64,000 nt of DNA from Pseudolachnospira sp051055405 (GCF_051055405.1 NZ_CP167068.1:3142458-3206457); one strand, 5' to 3'. Positions 8,332-17,696 are shown, counted from the stretch's first letter. The notes: a model not told the origin generated them from the sequence alone. Program-made: numbers and translations.

Positions 8332-8931
8332 TTACCCGCCGCAAAGACGCTTAAATGCTTCAAAATCCCAATACGATTCCTCTCCGTTACGCGTCATGCC
8401 AAGTCCTGGCGCGCCATCGAAACAGTACGCCCATATGCGGGATGTTCCATCCATTATCTCAATCCGGCTACCCGGTTTTGTCGTATCCGGCGGCGAAGAC
8501 GGTTCCGAAGGGTAGCGCAAGCAGTAGACATAGCGTTTATTACGATAGGTCTGTACACATATCTCGTCCCCGGTCTGATCGCCCGTCTGGCCCCCAGTAA
8601 TCCCTCCGTCTTCGTTTTCATGCGCAGCAACCGTGTGCGTAGCATCACACATCATCTCCGTATGATGTCCGGGACGCAGCAACACGTCGCCTTTCCGAAG
8701 CCCCTCGCCTGACGACAAATCTACCTGGCTCGTTACATCATGAAACCCCGCCGCCGTAAATACATCGTACATCTCACTGGTGGACGGCGAGTATCCACCC
8801 GGCCGGGTATTCAAACCAGCCTTATAATAGGCCCAGCATAAAAAGCTCGAACAGTCATAGTCCGGCCCTTCACGGCTGCCCTGGTCATATCCGTGGCTGT
8901 CATCAGCCGCAATTTCCAAGGCCCATGCCAC
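8332..8931 (-). CDS. NlpC/P60 peptidoglycan hydrolase (second lysin)
   Basis: Predicted gamma-D-glutamyl endopeptidase of about 199 aa. The catalytic Cys is in YDCSSF (about residue 26), the His in PGHHTEMM (about 89), and AHENE supplies the third polar position. A C-terminal extension with QTGDQTGDE and a Pro/Thr linker leads to a small terminal domain. The start is uncertain: the only initiation codon in frame is GTG at 8931, which has a poor ribosome-binding site, while AGGAGG lies about 25 nt upstream without an in-frame start, so the 5' end may have been altered. A second wall hydrolase beside the CHAP endolysin is unusual; it might be tail-associated. Confidence 0.82.
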   Translation of the reverse strand: MAWALEIAADDSHGYDQGSREGPDYDCSSFLCWAYYKAGLNTRPGGYSPSTSEMYDVFTAAGFHDVTSQVDLSSGEGLRKGDVLLRPGHHTEMMCDATHTVAAHENEDGGITGGQTGDQTGDEICVQTYRNKRYVYCLRYPSEPSSPPDTTKPGSRIEIMDGTSRIWAYCFDGAPGLGMTRNGEESYWDFEAFKRLCGG

Positions 8932-9060
8932 AGCATCATTTACAACTCCCGTGTGATCACCTCCTGCAACTCTTGGTACATTCTACAACGTTCTGTTACA
9001 TTAGCGGATAGCAAATACAGCCCCATTAGACACACCACTAGAAGGTACGGGACCTTCTGT

Positions 9061-10626
9061 TTATTCAGTTGTCTTTGCCTCCAATTGAGCAATGCGTTCC
9101 TCTAATTTCTGGATTGATTTTGCTTGCTGCTGCACAACCGCGATCAACGGAGCAATAAACTCTTCGTATCTTAGGCCGTATACATATTCACCCTCTACTA
9201 GAACGCACTCGCGGCTTCCATCTTCGTTTTCGACGTCTTCATATTTGGGAGATTTGATAAATCCAGCAAAGTCCATATCCGTCAACCCAGCAACAGCCAT
9301 TGCCCCTTCAACCTGTTGCGCAATCAATCCGTGATGGGTACGCCCGGATTCTCCGTTAATTAGTTTATAGCTGACTGGATCAAGAGCATTTATGAACATT
9401 GTCATCTTATCGGGATCAAGTGTTTCAATACTTTTCTTTTCTCTCCGATCAGAGGTAGAAATTGAAGAACTGGTACTATAAATCTGCCCCCAACGGTAAC
9501 TCGGTGATCCCAACGTTATTGAGCCGTTTCGATAAGGTATGAACCGCCAAGCTTGCTCCCAAACACCTAAACACGCAAAGTATTCCGCTTCGTTCGAGGC
9601 GCAAATATATATTTGTTGATTAGTAGAGCTTTTAATTCGGGCGTTACTTGTCCCAATTCGTAACGTTGGTTCGGCAGCGTAGATCTCGTTAAGGGCTGCA
9701 TCATATCCAAAAATTGAACGACTTTCTGTATTATTCCAGATTATTACACCGGCGTCGCTATCGGTTCCACCCGCCACTATACTAATTGATTGCTTTGCTT
9801 TGGAACAATTGGTCAAAGTCACCAAACTCGCATTTGACGTTCCAAGATTCCTGATAATCCCACCAGTCATTGTTCCGCCTGATAGCGGTAAATAGCTATG
9901 GGTATGGCTAGACGGCGGATACGTACTTGGCTTATTTGTAACATCCGTCCATATGTGCGTATGGCCTTCATCGGCTTTCCCGTTTAGAGTAGTATTTATC
10001 TGATCAATAGAGGAAGAAATACTTCCCATTTCCGTTTCAAGGCTCGTTCCAGATGCCATAACGATATCTTCTGCCAAGTTACTGCCTGGATCGCCCTGTG
10101 GGCCTTGAATTCCTTGTTCTCCTTGTGGACCAGGCGGGCCTTGGATTCCTTGCGGACCAGGCGGACCGATAAAATCCCCGTTTTCCAATTTGGTTTCGAT
10201 ATCCGCAATGAGCTCTTCGGTTTGATCAACAAGAGTGTTCAGCGTCCCAAACTCATTACTGCTTTCCGCCGCATCCTCGCTCCGGACATTGCGTTCAATC
10301 CGTATTACAAAGACAGAAGTTGACAGCAATTTCTCCCCCTGGTACAAGGCGATCTCCGCCCTGGCATCCCCGGCAGCGATTAGAGCCTGACTGGTCAAAT
10401 CCGCGATCACCCGATTGCCTGCTATGGTAGTGTCGTTGTATACTGCTGTCCCGTCTGGCTTTTTAATCCAAATTCGGGCCGTTACTCCATCCGGTATCTG
10501 ATATACCGTCCCATTATCAATAAATCCAATGTCAATCCTGCGGGCGGACACATCCCCCTGTTTAGCATAGACCACAGCAGGGGTGCGTTCACCGCTTAAT
10601 TCAATGTCAATTTGTGTTATGTACAT
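9061..10626 (-). CDS. Tail fibre / receptor-binding protein with S74 chaperone domain
   Basis: Protein of 521 aa with modular build: an N-terminal BppU-type baseplate attachment domain (1-120), a short helical region, a collagen-like stretch of Gly-X-Y triplets (about 152-182, GPPGPQGIQGPPGPQGEQG), a repeat-rich shaft with HTH-x-LPLSGGTMTG motifs, and a C-terminal intramolecular chaperone of endosialidase (peptidase S74, about 389-521, beginning STSDRREKKS) ending in a coiled coil. The chaperone trimerises the fibre and then cleaves itself off. This is the host-range determinant of the tail. Confidence 0.88.
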   Translation of the reverse strand: MYITQIDIELSGERTPAVVYAKQGDVSARRIDIGFIDNGTVYQIPDGVTARIWIKKPDGTAVYNDTTIAGNRVIADLTSQALIAAGDARAEIALYQGEKLLSTSVFVIRIERNVRSEDAAESSNEFGTLNTLVDQTEELIADIETKLENGDFIGPPGPQGIQGPPGPQGEQGIQGPQGDPGSNLAEDIVMASGTSLETEMGSISSSIDQINTTLNGKADEGHTHIWTDVTNKPSTYPPSSHTHSYLPLSGGTMTGGIIRNLGTSNASLVTLTNCSKAKQSISIVAGGTDSDAGVIIWNNTESRSIFGYDAALNEIYAAEPTLRIGTSNARIKSSTNQQIYICASNEAEYFACLGVWEQAWRFIPYRNGSITLGSPSYRWGQIYSTSSSISTSDRREKKSIETLDPDKMTMFINALDPVSYKLINGESGRTHHGLIAQQVEGAMAVAGLTDMDFAGFIKSPKYEDVENEDGSRECVLVEGEYVYGLRYEEFIAPLIAVVQQQAKSIQKLEERIAQLEAKTTE

Positions 10627-10634
10627 AATCCCTC

Positions 10635-12560
10635 CTATGAGAGTGAAGCGTTATAAAAATGATCATAATCCATCATAGCTGTATCGCCGTCCTTAGACAT
10701 CCGTATCGATGGCACTCCATTTTCCGTTTTCATTTCTGCCATCCCCATATCGTTTCTCACCTGTACCGACGCACTACCAGAATCTATTTTCATCATAACT
10801 TCAGACTCTCCATTATTTAACCATACCCAACTCGATTTGTCAGAAAACGTTCCCGCTTGGAGCCTCAGGTGTTTGTCTACCAATGTTTCTAATCCTACAA
10901 AAACGCTTGATGCGGTTAGAGTAGCTTCTTTTTGCGTCGTGTTATTTTTTACGCCTATATGGTTTCCGTAGATCTTAGCAGTATTATCATTCCAGTTAAT
11001 ATTTATCGCTGAAATTTCATTCGATTCCGTACTGATATTGATCGTCCCACCGTTAATATGGATATCATTGGCATATACATACCCATCTGCACGTACATAG
11101 AAGGCCCCTTGGAAAGTCTTGCCCCCATCGGTGGAAATCTGGGAAGAAAACGCCCAGTCCGTTGCTTTCTGAGGGGACTGAATGGACACCCGGTACACCG
11201 TGGACCCCACAACGTAGTCTTTGTACAGAGCTTTTGCACTCATATCCCATCCGGCAATTTTCCCTCGTTCCGCAATAATCTGAATCCCCTGGAGCGTTCC
11301 GGCTGTGATCATATCCGCAACAATCTGCCCATCCTGCGTCATGGCTGTTTCATAGGGTCCGTCATACCCATTCTTGCTATGTCCAAGTCCACCCTGGTTC
11401 CATCGCCACACCTCTTTAGCCGTGGAGATGTCCGGCGTGTCCATGATAAGCATTTCATAGGGCTGTTCGTTTTCATCCTGATGTATGATAAGATATCCGC
11501 CCTTGCTCCCGGTAATCCAATCCGTCGCATTTTGAATGGCGTTCTGCAGGCGGCTGTTAAACTCACTCCTTGGATTTTCGATCGTCTCCTTCAGTTGTTT
11601 TACTGAATTTTGAATTTTGGGAGCAACGCTGGATAAGGTAACCACATTTCGTTCTCGTTGTGCCGGGTACTCCTCGTACTGCACCACTTGATGGTCAATT
11701 GACGCATATAATTTATCGTCAATCAAGGTTACCACTTCAAAAAGATTAAAATCCTGAAATTTATACAATTCCGGATTTGTAGCCGCCAAATCCACCACCG
11801 AACACTCATAAGAACGTTCCGGAATGGCAAGCTGTTTCAGACGGCTTTTTGCTTCCTCCAGAAGACTTTCCTTGGTTTCGTACTGGTCATCCGACCAATA
11901 GGCCGAAATCACTTTATCTGAGTAGGTATGATCATCCACATAAGGTTTGCCATCGTTGATACTGGCAAAAGTAAGCCCGTCCTTCCCGTAGGCATATAGA
12001 CGTGTTGCAAAACCCGAACTTTTTCCCTTATAATTAATTTCCTGCAAATTCAATTCCTGGGTAGCAAAAGCGCCTTTGGGCTCATAACTCTTCGGGTCAA
12101 TGATCTCTATCTGCCTTGTTTTTGGCCGAAACTGAAATGTCACAGAATAAATATCTGCACAGGCCTGGATAATCTCTAAAGGCGTCGCTGCTTCACTTTC
12201 TACCGTTCTCTTGAACGTAAAATAGGCTCGGTCTACTACCGCCCATCCAGCCGGGAGGACACCTGAAATGGTATCATACACCGTCGCATTACCATTGGTA
12301 TATCCGATGTGCATGTCTGCTTTTAACTCGTCCAGATCCAACTGGCATTTTACACTCACATCGTCTCCGCCCCGGTCGATTGCCTTGACCAGATAGGGCT
12401 GTTCATATTCCACAACGGCCTCCTCATAAATATCCGGATAATGTTCATCATGGACCGAAATGGTAAAGTCCAACTCGTCCAATCCCGAATACACATGACG
12501 AATGCAAAAATCATCTGTGTTCAATGGGAAAGCCTGCGTCCCATTTAAAATTTTCAGCAT
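10635..12560 (-). CDS. Phage tail-tip protein (Tal/endopeptidase-like minor structural protein)
   Basis: Protein of 641 aa directly after the Dit-like gene, the usual place of the siphovirus tail-associated (gp18/Tal) protein. The N-terminal 330 residues match the baseplate-hub part common to these proteins in style (all-beta, ending YEEYPAQRERNVVTLSS), followed by a coiled coil and a shaft of beta-rich repeats. No clear catalytic motif for wall hydrolysis was found. Assignment rests on position and length. Confidence 0.8.
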   Translation of the reverse strand: MLKILNGTQAFPLNTDDFCIRHVYSGLDELDFTISVHDEHYPDIYEEAVVEYEQPYLVKAIDRGGDDVSVKCQLDLDELKADMHIGYTNGNATVYDTISGVLPAGWAVVDRAYFTFKRTVESEAATPLEIIQACADIYSVTFQFRPKTRQIEIIDPKSYEPKGAFATQELNLQEINYKGKSSGFATRLYAYGKDGLTFASINDGKPYVDDHTYSDKVISAYWSDDQYETKESLLEEAKSRLKQLAIPERSYECSVVDLAATNPELYKFQDFNLFEVVTLIDDKLYASIDHQVVQYEEYPAQRERNVVTLSSVAPKIQNSVKQLKETIENPRSEFNSRLQNAIQNATDWITGSKGGYLIIHQDENEQPYEMLIMDTPDISTAKEVWRWNQGGLGHSKNGYDGPYETAMTQDGQIVADMITAGTLQGIQIIAERGKIAGWDMSAKALYKDYVVGSTVYRVSIQSPQKATDWAFSSQISTDGGKTFQGAFYVRADGYVYANDIHINGGTINISTESNEISAININWNDNTAKIYGNHIGVKNNTTQKEATLTASSVFVGLETLVDKHLRLQAGTFSDKSSWVWLNNGESEVMMKIDSGSASVQVRNDMGMAEMKTENGVPSIRMSKDGDTAMMDYDHFYNASLS

Positions 12561-12572
12561 ACTCTCACCTCT

Positions 12573-13235
12573 TTACAAATAGCAGGGATAAAACTCGACA
12601 GTAGGGGTATCTCGACAGTCAATCCCGTTTTTCCCCGGTATCAGATAAGGAAACTCCGTCCAACTCGCCCGCTTGGCGTCGGGAACTCCGTCCACTAAAA
12701 TTCGTTTGTTGATACCATCTACCACCAGCTTCTCTCCCGCCTCTACGTCATGGAAGGTAATACTCCCCAGTGGGTATAGGGAAGCGTCTGCCCCCACCGT
12801 TACAGTCAAGATACAATCGCTTTTAGGCAGCGTCCCAGGATTGTAAATCGTCTTGCCGGAAGTCTTCATCCAGTCGCCATGACGAATACCGGAAAAGGAA
12901 TAGGATGCTTCCATCATTTCCTCGCCTACACGCGTTTCCGCCCCCAATTGGTCGCAGTGGCAGGTATATCCAAAACCGTCGCCTAAGATGAGCTCTATCT
13001 GACCCATAACCGCCGCGTCAAAAGCAGATTTATGTAAAATGGCCTCTCGCTGATCCTGTCCGGTAAATACAATCGTTAATTCCAGTGTTTTCAGTCCGAT
13101 TATCTGGGACTGCAGCACATAGGCACTCCTGTTCCGCCCCTGAAAATACATGTTTCCCAGTGGCGTACCTCCATAGACATATTCTCGGATTAATTTACCG
13201 TGATAATGCGATAAGTCTCGCCCGTTGATATACAC
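12573..13235 (-). CDS. Distal tail protein (Dit-like)
   Basis: Siphovirus tail component of 220 aa between tape measure and tail-tip genes; forms the ring that links tail tube and adhesion device. The start is GTG at 13235, 7 nt after GGGAGG, sharing one base with the tape-measure stop (TAGTG); a TTG 15 nt upstream opens a longer frame but has no ribosome-binding site. The N-terminus MVYINGRDLSHYHGKL and the following beta-rich domain fit the family. Confidence 0.82.
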   Translation of the reverse strand: MYINGRDLSHYHGKLIREYVYGGTPLGNMYFQGRNRSAYVLQSQIIGLKTLELTIVFTGQDQREAILHKSAFDAAVMGQIELILGDGFGYTCHCDQLGAETRVGEEMMEASYSFSGIRHGDWMKTSGKTIYNPGTLPKSDCILTVTVGADASLYPLGSITFHDVEAGEKLVVDGINKRILVDGVPDAKRASWTEFPYLIPGKNGIDCRDTPTVEFYPCYL

Positions 13236-15292
13236 TATATTTCCTCCCAACTCAGCTGTTCGCCTGTATAACGGGCCGTCTGACGGGCAACCGTCCGCCC
13301 ATCCAGCTGTAAGTAAATATCGAACCTGGCCTCTTTTCCAGCCGCCGAATGAAAAGGCTCCCCGTGTTCCAATCCTGATAGACCGCCAGCTGCCATAAAA
13401 GCTGCATTTTCTTCTTTTGTCAGGACTCTTTCTCCATAATGCAAGAACGCCAGATAATCGTCCGACGGAACAAAAGCCATACCTTTTTTCAATCTCTTAA
13501 TTTCCGAGATATGAAATCCCATACCACCAATACCCGGAACCCAATCCGGGACTTGAATCTTATTCAGACCGCGAATAAAGCCATTGAGCACATCAATGCA
13601 AAAATTGATGGGAGTTTTCCATATATTTCCGATTCCATCTACGATATTAGAAAAAATACTTTTAACGCCTTCCCAGGCCCGCCCCCAGTCTCCGGTAAAA
13701 ATACCCTCGATAAAATCAATAATTCCGCCAAAGATACCTTTGATATTCTCGATAATTGGCCTAGCCTTTTCCAATACGCCATTCAAAGCGTTATTAAAAA
13801 TATTGGGGAGACTTTGCATAATTTCAATTAAAGGTTGGATTGTAAAATCCAACAAAAAAGCAAGAATGTCAATCAGCGGTTGAATTGCCTCAGAAATCAA
13901 AGATACGATTGGGCCGATAGCCGTCATAAAAGCATCCATGAGCGGACCCAACCGCTCCATTAAAACTGGGAGTACCGACTGAATCAGGTTTTCCAAAATT
14001 GGCATTAACATCTCGCCCAGCGGGATCAACAGCATTTCCAAGTTCCGTTGAAGGCCCCCGATCATGTCCTTCAAGTCGTCACCGTTGACGTCTTTCATCT
14101 GGTTCAAGGCATCGCCGGTATTATAAGCGCCCTCTTCGATATCCGCCAGCTGAGAAATTACTTCCGGCCCCAGTTCCTCCCACGCACTCCCAAATAGCGC
14201 CGCGCCTGCCGCGTTTTGCTCTAACGGGTCTTCCATTTCCGCCAACGCTTCTATGGTCTGTTCAAAGGCTTCCTTTGCCGTATCACCGCCGGCAGCAAAC
14301 TTTTCCGCCATAATATCCGCGTCCAAACCAATTGCCTCAAAGCCCTCTTTGGTGGTATCGCTCCCATCTATCACACGGATAGACATTTCTTTGACAGCGT
14401 CTCCGATCTTATCCAAATTCCACGCACCGGTTTCAGCGCCGGTTTCAAATATCTTGAACATGTCGTCGGCGTCCAAACCGACTTTTGCAAACTGACTGGA
14501 ATACTTATTAATACTGTCGAGCAGTTCGCCGGAATAATCTAAACCGTTCTGGGCGCCTACAGCAATCAATCCCATCGCCTCTTCGCCGGATACGCCAAAG
14601 TTATCCATCAGCGCTTTAGCTGCGCGGGTCGATTCGGACACATCATATTTAAATACATCCTTCAGGACAAAAGCGGATTCCGTTACCTGCTGAAGCTCTT
14701 CGTCAGACATATCCCCCAACTGTTTATCCACCTGGGCCATCGCCTGCGCGATATCCTTAAAAGATTCTCCGTAATTGTTGGTATAGATTTCCTCGAGAAC
14801 TTTCTGGTATCGTTCCGTCTCTTCCTTGCCTTTTCCGGTGGAGGCCAGATATCCGTTCATGGCTTGTTTCATTTCATCCGCAGCGCCAACCGCCTTTATC
14901 CCAATCTCCGCTATGCCAACGCCTACGCCAACCGCCGCCGCCTTTGCCCCGGAGAGGCCGTCCGTCCATTTTATTATGGAACCAACAGATGTGTCTTCCA
15001 GCTGCTTCTTAATGATCTTCTTTGCATTTTCGGCTACCGTTTTTTCATTTTTTTCGCGTTCCTGGCCGGTTTCCTTATCGTCTTTTACGCGCTCATCATT
15101 TTGCTTTTCTTGGTGTTCCGTAACAGATTTCTGTTCCTGCTTAATTGCATCGGAGGTTTTTTTCTCCAACTTTTCGCGTTCCTGGCCGGTTTCCTTTGCT
15201 GATTTTTTTACAGCCTGTCCCACTCGCTGCAAATCACCATTCAGTTTGCTGTCATCGACCCGAACCGTATATTGAATTTCCCCATCGGCCAT
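13235..15292 (-). CDS. Tail tape measure protein
   Basis: Protein of 685 aa that sets tail length and passes through the tube. Residues 20-100 form a charged coiled coil with a duplicated KETGQEREK element; about 110-420 contain the TMP core (GAADEMKQAMNGYLASTG, FGSAWEELGPE); about 430-560 hold hydrophobic helices (QSVLPVLMERLGPLMDAF). At roughly 0.15 nm per residue this predicts a tail near 100 nm, which is an inference. It is complete, with no frameshift, in contrast to the missing head genes. Confidence 0.93.
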   Translation of the reverse strand: MADGEIQYTVRVDDSKLNGDLQRVGQAVKKSAKETGQEREKLEKKTSDAIKQEQKSVTEHQEKQNDERVKDDKETGQEREKNEKTVAENAKKIIKKQLEDTSVGSIIKWTDGLSGAKAAAVGVGVGIAEIGIKAVGAADEMKQAMNGYLASTGKGKEETERYQKVLEEIYTNNYGESFKDIAQAMAQVDKQLGDMSDEELQQVTESAFVLKDVFKYDVSESTRAAKALMDNFGVSGEEAMGLIAVGAQNGLDYSGELLDSINKYSSQFAKVGLDADDMFKIFETGAETGAWNLDKIGDAVKEMSIRVIDGSDTTKEGFEAIGLDADIMAEKFAAGGDTAKEAFEQTIEALAEMEDPLEQNAAGAALFGSAWEELGPEVISQLADIEEGAYNTGDALNQMKDVNGDDLKDMIGGLQRNLEMLLIPLGEMLMPILENLIQSVLPVLMERLGPLMDAFMTAIGPIVSLISEAIQPLIDILAFLLDFTIQPLIEIMQSLPNIFNNALNGVLEKARPIIENIKGIFGGIIDFIEGIFTGDWGRAWEGVKSIFSNIVDGIGNIWKTPINFCIDVLNGFIRGLNKIQVPDWVPGIGGMGFHISEIKRLKKGMAFVPSDDYLAFLHYGERVLTKEENAAFMAAGGLSGLEHGEPFHSAAGKEARFDIYLQLDGRTVARQTARYTGEQLSWEEI

Positions 15293-15298
15293 CTTTCA

Positions 15299-15907
15299 TC
15301 ACCTGCCCTTTGCCTGGGATTCTAATACTGAAAAAAGAGCGTTCAGTCCTTTCTGTCCTCCTCCGCCTTCTACCGGAAGGGCATAATAGGCCTTCAGCTC
15401 CATCAAATTTTGTCTTTCTTTTTGGTTTTGTTTTGTAGGACTTGGAATATCCATGCCGCGAATTTTCATGATTTCCCGGATTTTTGTTCCATCCGGGAGC
15501 CCCTGGAATAAAGCGATAAAGCGTTTCCATTGGAGACGCCCCTGCTCCTCCAGGAGATCCATCCCATAGGCTTGCAAAAAAGAAGCGTAGATATATTCCC
15601 CATCTAAATCAAAGTCTACCACCTTCTGTTGCTTTCCTACCTGCGGACGCGGAGGGAGCTCGATTTGCTGTTTGACAATCTCCGTCAGCAAATCTGCCTT
15701 CTGCGTCTGGGATAGACGCCTAACGCGCGTCTGATTTTTAATCAGCATTCGGAGCGCCTGTTCCAGCTTATCCAACTCTGTCAAATCCGGGTCCTTATAT
15801 AATTTTTGGACGGCAAGGACAATATCGTAGGCCGGCCTCGTCCGATAACAGTGGCCGCCAAACCATATCCGGTTCCGCCGATCAAAAACATCCGTGATCA
15901 GACCCAC
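15299..15907 (-). CDS. Phage Gp15-family tail assembly protein
   Basis: Protein of 202 aa between the small chaperone gene and the tape measure. It matches the bacteriophage Gp15 family in position and in features such as FDLDGEYIYASFLQAYGMDL. In siphoviruses this pair acts as tail assembly chaperones, often made by frameshift; here the two are separate genes 4 nt apart. The start GTG at 15907 follows GAGGTG; the longer open frame overlaps the preceding gene heavily. Confidence 0.75.
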   Translation of the reverse strand: MGLITDVFDRRNRIWFGGHCYRTRPAYDIVLAVQKLYKDPDLTELDKLEQALRMLIKNQTRVRRLSQTQKADLLTEIVKQQIELPPRPQVGKQQKVVDFDLDGEYIYASFLQAYGMDLLEEQGRLQWKRFIALFQGLPDGTKIREIMKIRGMDIPSPTKQNQKERQNLMELKAYYALPVEGGGGQKGLNALFSVLESQAKGR

Positions 15908-15911
15908 AAAA

Positions 15912-16352
15912 TCACCTCGCCAAAAAGGAACGTTTCCGGTCGTACAACCGCATTTTGTTCTTTTTTGCTTCCTTTGCAATCTCGCGCATCTTAGGGATGA
16001 CGACTTGCATCAAGAAGGGCGTAACTTCATTCATCATTTCAAAAACATTTCCGCCGTAAAAATCCAAAATTGCTTGTGCGTCTTCATCGCCAAAAATGAC
16101 TCGCATGATCGTAAGAGCCGCCGATTCCAGATTTTTATAAGCCTCCGCCATCTGCTCCGGTTCCTTTTTTGCCGCTGACGCTGCTTTTACCGCGGCGTCG
16201 GCGTGGATCAAATCGATCACCTTCCTGTTGATGTCCTGGACAATTCCTGCTCTATCCAACTGGATCAAGATCGTTCTTACGACTTTTCCATTTTCATCAA
16301 CCAGTTCCAGCTCTTCCGTTGCGCTCTTATTTTGTCTCATCTGATACGCCAT
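15912..16352 (-). CDS. Tail assembly chaperone-like protein
   Basis: Protein of 146 aa, alpha-helical in its second half, located between the major tail protein and Gp15. By position it corresponds to the first tail assembly chaperone (gpG equivalent). No motif gives the function independently. A ribosome-binding site AGGAGG lies before the ATG at 16352. Confidence 0.65.
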   Translation of the reverse strand: MAYQMRQNKSATEELELVDENGKVVRTILIQLDRAGIVQDINRKVIDLIHADAAVKAASAAKKEPEQMAEAYKNLESAALTIMRVIFGDEDAQAILDFYGGNVFEMMNEVTPFLMQVVIPKMREIAKEAKKNKMRLYDRKRSFLAR

Positions 16353-16397
16353 ATTGTTTTATCCTCCTGAAATAAAAGAGGAGCTCGAAAGCTCCCC

Positions 16398-16865
16398 TTA
16401 CACTGCGGTTTCTACCACGGGTTTTCCGTTTCCGTGAATGGTTACTGTCAGTCCATTCGGCTGGTTACTTTCCCCATAAGCCGCTGTAATGTTGGCCAGA
16501 GTAACCGGCCAGATAATCGTCGTTTCCCCTTTGACTAGCTTCAGATGCGTTTTGCGTGCCGCTCCAAAATGGTACTGCACTTCCTCGCTCAAAATATAGT
16601 CACAAGCAGCGTCGCCTGATTTGCAATCTCCGGTGAGGGTCAGAGTTAACTGTCCACCCGTGACTTCTGTGCTCCCCCAGCCTTTATCCGCATAATAGCT
16701 TGCCTGATATAATACTTCGTTGAAGCTCTGGGCCATATTCTTGGTTAATGTCGCTAAACTTGCCCAAGTGGGCTGTTCCGCGTTCGGCGTTGTATTGATA
16801 TACGCCTCGGTTTCATAGTTGATTTCTGGAGTAATTGTGTTCTCCGGCAATACAGATTCTGCCAT
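16398..16865 (-). CDS. Major tail (tube) protein
   Basis: Protein of 155 aa that resembles siphovirus tail tube proteins: WASLATLTKNMAQSFNEVLY, then GGWGSTEVTGGQ-like (here KGWGSTEVTGGQLTLTLTGD) and YHFGAARKT, with all-beta composition. The start is ambiguous: ATG at 16865 (MAESVL) is taken because tail proteins of this type begin there, but ATG at 16874 is closer to AAGGA. It follows the scaffold gene directly, with no capsid gene between, which is abnormal for a phage. Confidence 0.85.
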   Translation of the reverse strand: MAESVLPENTITPEINYETEAYINTTPNAEQPTWASLATLTKNMAQSFNEVLYQASYYADKGWGSTEVTGGQLTLTLTGDCKSGDAACDYILSEEVQYHFGAARKTHLKLVKGETTIIWPVTLANITAAYGESNQPNGLTVTIHGNGKPVVETAV

Positions 16866-16886
16866 ACTGATCATCCATCCTTTCAT

Positions 16887-17465
16887 TCAAAATAAATTTT
16901 TTTGTGCCTTTGCTGCTTGACGCTGGTCCCAAGCCTCTTTTTTATCCTCCATCTCGTCAAGGGCATCTACCCCTTTTTTAAACTGAGGATACTTGTTCAC
17001 TACTTTTTTAATGGCTTCGTTTCTATCCAGCTCCCCATCCGCGGTCATATAAGATCTAGCTAGAACCACCACGTCGTCAACTGCCTCTTTAGAGACGCCT
17101 GCCTCATAACAGGATATCTTCATTTCCAGTACGGAAACTTTATCCTCCGCTGCTTTTCTGGCTTTTGCCTCCTCCCGGCTTTCCCCGTTCTGATCGGTGC
17201 TGCCGTCTCCGTCATCTTCCTTCCCATTCCTCTGGGCCTCGCGCTGCCATTTCCGGCGCTCCCGCGCCAGACGTTTTTTCACAGCATCGTCCAGATCCTT
17301 CTGGGAAAAATTTTTTTCGTCAGATTTCCCGCCGTCCGGGTCTCCCCCGTCCTGACCGCCATCATTGTCGGCCCCGTCATTACAGATACCATCTGCGTCT
17401 CCGCATCCGTCGTCCGGAGCATGAAAGAACTGCCCGCATCCGTAATGGTTGTTCATAAATTCCAT
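16887..17465 (-). CDS. Capsid scaffolding protein (GP20/DUF4355-like)
   Basis: Protein of 192 aa with an acidic, Gly/Asp-rich N-terminus, a long charged coiled coil (KKRLARERRKWQREAQRNG), and a helical C-terminus, typical of phage scaffolds that guide capsid assembly. The start ATG at 17465 has AAAGGAAA upstream. In intact phages a major capsid gene follows; here the major tail gene comes at once. The scaffold is therefore an orphan without a shell protein to act on. Confidence 0.8.
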   Translation of the reverse strand: MEFMNNHYGCGQFFHAPDDGCGDADGICNDGADNDGGQDGGDPDGGKSDEKNFSQKDLDDAVKKRLARERRKWQREAQRNGKEDDGDGSTDQNGESREEAKARKAAEDKVSVLEMKISCYEAGVSKEAVDDVVVLARSYMTADGELDRNEAIKKVVNKYPQFKKGVDALDEMEDKKEAWDQRQAAKAQKNLF

Positions 17466-17484
17466 TTTATTTCCTTTCTCCGTT

Positions 17485-17690
17485 TTATGCCCGTCGGCAA
17501 ATATAAAAAGCGCCGCAAAGGGCGCCTTTATAGATGATTGCAGCGTTGATATCCTCGACTTCTTCTTACCGCCAAGCCTAAACTTGGCGGCTTAGAAAGC
17601 AAAAAATAAAAAGGAGGAATAAAACGCAAAAAGCAGACCACCATCTTTGATCGTCTGCTTTTATAGTATCAATATATCACATTCCAATAC
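17485..17690 (-). other. Probable deletion scar: gene tail, hairpins and two terminators
   Basis: This stretch of 231 bp between the ArpU-like and scaffold genes should hold terminase and portal genes in an intact phage. It contains a terminator hairpin after the ArpU-like gene (17628-17661, stem AAAAGCAGAC), a perfect 8-bp stem hairpin (17569-17590, CCGCCAAG/CTTGGCGG), a short open frame ending at 17485 (EEVEDINAAIIYKGALCG...), perhaps the tail of a lost gene, and a GGCGCC hairpin followed by T-rich sequence on the minus strand (about 17507-17529). Confidence 0.5.
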
Positions 17691-17696
17691 GACATT

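Noticed and set aside
10093..10180. Collagen gene or eukaryotic contamination
   Set aside because: Gly-X-Y runs of this length are normal in phage tail fibres, and the surrounding domains are phage-like.
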